A DNA stretch of 64,000 bases, from the NCBI RefSeq assembly GCF_932294415.1, contig NC_065541.1, positions 66,742,695 through 66,806,694 of the forward strand, in the 5' to 3' direction. This DNA comes from Quercus robur. Taxonomy: Eukaryota; Streptophyta; Magnoliopsida; Fagales; Fagaceae. The notes beneath the pieces were generated by a model. That model worked only from the letters and a program-made list of their open reading frames with translations. It was not told the DNA's origin and did not search any database. The position numbers and the translations under genes are program-made. Below are positions 60,373 through 64,000 of this stretch, one piece after another (the stretch's first letter is position 1; each line of letters opens with the position of its first letter).

Positions 60373-60632
60373 AAAAAAAAAAAAAAACAACAACAACAAC
60401 AACAACTTTACCTAGAAAAAAATTGAGGTTTTAAAAAAGCTATAATTTGAAAAAGTGAGGTTACTAACTGCTGAAACAACCGATATTCAAAACTCAGCTC
60501 CTTTTCCTTGTCCACAATCTCAGCAACCAAAACAGAGTTTATATCCTCTTATCATCAACCATCCAAATATAATATCAAAAAAAGCACAATATAATACGCT
60601 GCACAGGAAACACTCACTTGAAAACTTCAAGT

Positions 60633-60648
60633 CCCCCCCCCCCCCCCC
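60633..60648. repeat. C16 homopolymer run in uS15m intron 1
   Basis: Sixteen uninterrupted C on the plus strand (G16 in the pre-mRNA of the minus-strand gene). Confidence 0.9.
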
Positions 60649-61032
60649 AACAATTTCACTATCAAAATCTGAAAGTTTTTGGTTCATATATTCTTTACCT
60701 TTCTAGGGATTTCAAGAAGGGCATGACATTAACACAAAATTGAGTAATCCAAGGCACTACTTTCTTATTCTTTCTCCAATTTTCTAAAGAACGAATCAGA
60801 GAACTAAAATATTTCAACACCAACCAACCAAAACAATTTTCCACTATTTTTTATACTCAATTCCAAATGCCAACTATTGCAAACCAAGTGTTCAAAATTT
60901 CCAATTTCCTAAATTTCTAAGCAACTAAAATAGAATTTACATAATCCAATCATCTGCCATCCAAATTAACAAAACACACTTTAAGAAAACTAGCAATTCA
61001 AAAAATATCACTTTGAAACCATGATACTTAAC

Positions 61033-62049
61033 CTGAATTTTTCTTTGCCTTCTCAAGTTCCAGCTGCCTCATCCAATCCAAGCTCTCCCTCAAGTCCTTA
61101 AATGAAATTCCACCAATCCTCAACTCAGTATCCTTCTCCTCCATCTCCCTCAACTTCATCAGCCTCTCATTCAACTCTGAGAGAGAAAACCACAAAGTCT
61201 CCCCTTCCTTCTTCACCTCCTCCACAGAAGGCCTAAGATTCCTCAGCTTTTCCCCCAACTCCCCATAGCTATACATCTTCACAAACTCTGTCTTCATCGC
61301 CATTGTCTCCCTCTCCCCTGCCTTTCTCTCCCTCCCATTCCCGAACACCGAAAGCGGCAGCATATCAGTCCCACCAATCACTGGGCCCGAATTTGATGTC
61401 GGCTTCAATTTCAAACTATTCTTAAATGCCAATAAGGTCATGGGGTCCCCACTGCTCCTCTGATTTTGGGGTGGCTCAGTTTTCAAATGAATCTGCCTCA
61501 AGCTTTCTCGAATCGCTTCAAAGGAAAGATTGCGGCCAATGCCACCACCACCGACTTTCGAAGGCCAGATTCGGTGGTATTTGTGGTAGCATTCTCGTCT
61601 GCCTTCGCAGTCACATTCCGTTTGTAAAGCTCTTGAAATGAGATGTTCTGAGAGGAGTGTGTAGAGTTGGGTTGAATGGTGGAAGGTGGCACAGAGGATC
61701 TGGTGCGAAACTCAGATAGGTTCTTGCAGATTTCTTCAAGGGAAGCGGCTTTGGAAGGCCTAGAAAAAGATGAGCTTAAAGGGTTTGAAGGTTTGGATGG
61801 GTTTGTGGGGTTCCTTGAAGAAAATGGGGAAATAGGTCTTTGTTGTTGTTTGAGACTAGCTTTGACATCAGAGAAATGGGAAGAAAATGAGGATTGGGAT
61901 TGGGATTGGGATGAAGTGGAGGATGGGTATTGATCAGTGGTGGGGTCAGGAGGAGGGGTGGACGAGGTGGAGAAGAGGTGGATGAGAGAAGGGTTGTGGA
62001 GGGTTCTGTGTTTGGGTCTGAGTTGGAGAGCAGCAGCAGCAGCAGCCAT
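61033..62049 (-). pseudogene. uS15m: uS15m exon 1 (frameshifted)
   Basis: ATG at 62049 begins MAAAAAALQLRPKHR, a typical targeting-type N-terminus. The first frame runs through NISFQELYKRNV to a stop at 61498. The expected continuation NLSFEAIRESLRQIHLK lies in another frame that runs on to a CAG/GT donor at 61033. One base missing in the TCGGTGGTGGTGGC tract would explain it; an assembly error is possible. Confidence 0.8.
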
Positions 62050-63165
62050 GGGAGCGGCTGAGGAGGACTGGGACAGAGGTGTGTTGGAGATTTATTAGGG
62101 TTTGGGATTGGGAGGTGAAGAAAAAGATTGGAGTGAGGGTTTAGTGTGCAACCCATGAAGTGGGCTTGGTATTTTTGAAGTTAAAGCTTCCACCATTGAT
62201 AAAAACCCAAGCTGGTACCTGCACCCAACCAAAACAAGAACTGATGATAAATTTCAAAATTAAAGTGACAACAGCTCAGAGAAAATGCAGCATTAAAGGA
62301 TTGTAAAACCTAAGGAAAAATGCACTACACAGGGACTTCTACAAAATTTCAATTGAAATCAATATGCTAACACACATAATTTAAATTGATCATATACCAC
62401 ACTGAACATCACTTGATGGTGACCTCTTTCAGCTGGTGTAGAACAATGCAGATTCAATTTACTGTTGACAGAAACTGACCAGCTGGCTTTGAAATTGTTA
62501 TAAGTCCGTATAACACTTGAAACTTTCAGGAAAGAACCGAACACATGGAACTAGCATTCTGTAAAACTTCTAACTGGTTAGAACTACAGGGTGTGGCATA
62601 ACTAAGCAATAAACTTTGAGTGAGTTGAAACATTAGATAGGAATGAGCCTTTGTGATGAAATTTGGTATGATAGCATCTCTGATACTGAATTTAAAACAT
62701 CTAGAAACTGCGAATTTTTTTTCTGCCAAAAATAAAACTTTATCAATCTACAGAAACCTATAACTGTCACATAAACATCAATGAACCACTAAATTGAATA
62801 AAGCCCTCTAGAATTACAAAACAGCTGGCTTCCCCATCTGTTGCAAATGCAATTCATAGGGTTGCATCTTTGGGATAGCCCAAAACAACAAAGCCCCACA
62901 TTCTAATACTGGTTATAATGTATCACACCACTTAATTCCAAGATACATCTTTCACTTTATGATACAGAAAAGAAAATAAAGCTCAATACAGCAAATTTTA
63001 TCAATATATACCCAAAAACATTTTGCAAAAAATAGTAAATTGACCCAAAACCACCTACTCAAATCAATAATGCATTAACAAAAGAAAATTCCCAAGCATA
63101 TGCATAATTACAACAATCATTTCAAACTGTACTCATTTATAAGACCAAAAATATACCCAAAGTTA

Positions 63166-63203
<38 letters not shown>

Positions 63204-64000
63204 AAACTACTTTTTCGTCATAATTATCAAACCCTCGACCATTTCATATACACAAAACCAAAATGAAACAAAATTATATCAGAAACAGCCGGAGACTACC
63301 AATTGTATTGAACCACAAATTCCAATACAAATATACCAATATGCTACTTCCATTTCATTAAACTGCAAAACCGATAACGGGCTTGTTTTTAAATTCTGAT
63401 GAGCTATTTTTTGCACAATGGACTTGTTTGTAATGAGTGTGGAATACCTTAGTTTCTAAGAGAACTTTTCACAAACACCTTTCATAGCCTTTTCACACTG
63501 GACGCAAATCAGCCTACACGCACAAACCATATAAGCCCTTCAAATACCCACATCCAAAAACGAGTTTAAAATCCATATATAGGCATATTAAGCAACAGAT
63601 ACAAGAAAATTTCCAGTTTTTACACAGTTTCTCGGCAACCAAACAATGTCAAATCAAGAGAAATTAAGAGAGAGAGAGAGAGAGAGATTTTTCTGGCCTT
63701 TGGCTTCGATGGCAGTGTTGTGAGCATCGGTGGCTGACTACGGAGCTGAGACAAGCAGAGGACTGCGGCTATGGCGGTTTGAAGGTGTAGCTAAAGAGTG
63801 AGAGAGAAAGGCGGGTAGAGATTAGTTTTTTTTTTTTTTTTTAAATAATAATAATAATAATAATAGTTTTTTTCTGACAATAAATTTCTGATGATATGGG
63901 CTAAGAAAGAGTGGCCCAAAGTCACCAATTCTAAGGTGGGTCTAGCTGATATGTTATAGGAGCTCTTATAAAGCCCTATGGGCTGTGATAATCATGTCCC
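62050..64000. other. Upstream flank of uS15m, no second gene recognised
   Basis: It should contain the uS15m promoter and leader on the minus strand. It is AT-rich with a (TA)n/T run at 63164-63203, a (GA)n at about 63668-63687 and an (ATA)n at about 63844-63866. The GC-richer patch near 63695-63810 could be a leader of a neighbouring gene, but no convincing coding frame is visible. Confidence 0.45.

Larger units (their letters stand above)
49150..62049 (-). pseudogene. uS15m: Nuclear gene for mitochondrial ribosomal protein uS15 (S15/NS1 family), disrupted
   Basis: Minus-strand exons: 62049-61033, 58189-58107, 57048-56937, 55649-55597, and a last exon split into 54706-54689 and 49275-49150 by a 5.4-kb element. 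Joined exons encode a long Ser/Pro/Gln-rich organelle-targeting N-terminus, then EHLVEKYFHPDNMSSAEK and the S15 rRNA-binding fold: QLTTKIKHLSSVLHKK, DKHSIK, GLQAMVQRRKRILKYL, LSKLGLRD. Coding length without the insertion is 1409 nt, one short of 470 codons, matching a 1-nt loss in exon 1 near 61541-61553. Intron 2 appears to use a GC donor. S15 binds small-subunit rRNA in the mitoribosome. Two independent lesions suggest a dead copy; an intact paralog is expected because the function is essential. Confidence 0.85.

Noticed and set aside
61676..62156. Other frames over uS15m exon 1 (85 and 126 codons)
   Set aside because: They are shadows of the real minus-strand exon; their composition follows the Ser/Pro-rich targeting region.
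63695..63810. First exon of a neighbouring gene
   Set aside because: The sequence is GC-richer and follows a GA repeat, as in some plant leaders, but there is no convincing coding frame or splice site.

Overview
The window is nuclear DNA of a flowering plant, almost certainly a woody eudicot. Three things point that way: spliced class III peroxidase and mitochondrial ribosomal protein S15 genes with plant-type introns, plant-type Ty3/gypsy (Tat and Athila lineage) retrotransposons, and tRNA-derived plant SINEs. The style of the repeats would fit Fagales, but nothing in the sequence proves the family. Only two host genes are recognisable: an apparently intact class III peroxidase (21363-23387, + strand, 4 exons) and a broken uS15m gene (62049 down to 49150, - strand). 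Most of the rest is transposable elements and tandem repeats, often nested.

Layout. 0.9-3.6 kb: a decayed LTR retrotransposon (gag only) whose 3' LTR holds a small Mutator-like element. 3.7-5.2 kb: SINEs and microsatellites. 6981-17954: a complete Tat-lineage element with 5-bp target duplication ACTAC. It has gag-protease and pol in one frame separated by a single UAG in a TMV-type leaky context, two RNase H domains, an integrase with a 1-nt frameshift, a 69-bp hairpin-forming tandem array, and a three-exon antisense gene with its own TATA box. 21.3-23.4 kb: the peroxidase gene. 23.76-46.7 kb: a compound tandem-repeat district (92-bp, about 30-bp and about 170-bp families). The 170-bp satellite is split by (a) a 4.55-kb non-autonomous LTR element with TSD CACGT, (b) a reversed, heavily mutated Tat element (LTRs at 32856 and 44240) that itself contains a truncated Athila element, and (c) a foldback element with terminal inverted repeats of about 200-260 bp. 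47.76-48.48 kb: a minisatellite of GGTCC/TATTC motifs.

49.15-62.05 kb: the uS15m gene. Its last coding exon is split by a 5404-bp Mutator-like element (49285-54688) with inverted repeats of about 1.25 kb and a perfect 9-bp target duplication. The element cuts the S15 fold in two. Exon 1 of the same gene also lacks one base, so this copy is probably a pseudogene. The Mutator-like inverted repeats themselves carry what looks like captured host-gene sequence (a UTR-like exon, then an ATG exon with a splice donor). Introns of the gene hold a LINE fragment and two SINEs with target duplications.

Most notable: the exon insertion in uS15m, the leaky-stop gag/pol junction, the spliced antisense gene inside the Tat element, and the nested insertion history of the satellite district. 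Exon boundaries and alignments were worked out by reading the sequence; no database search or computation was run.
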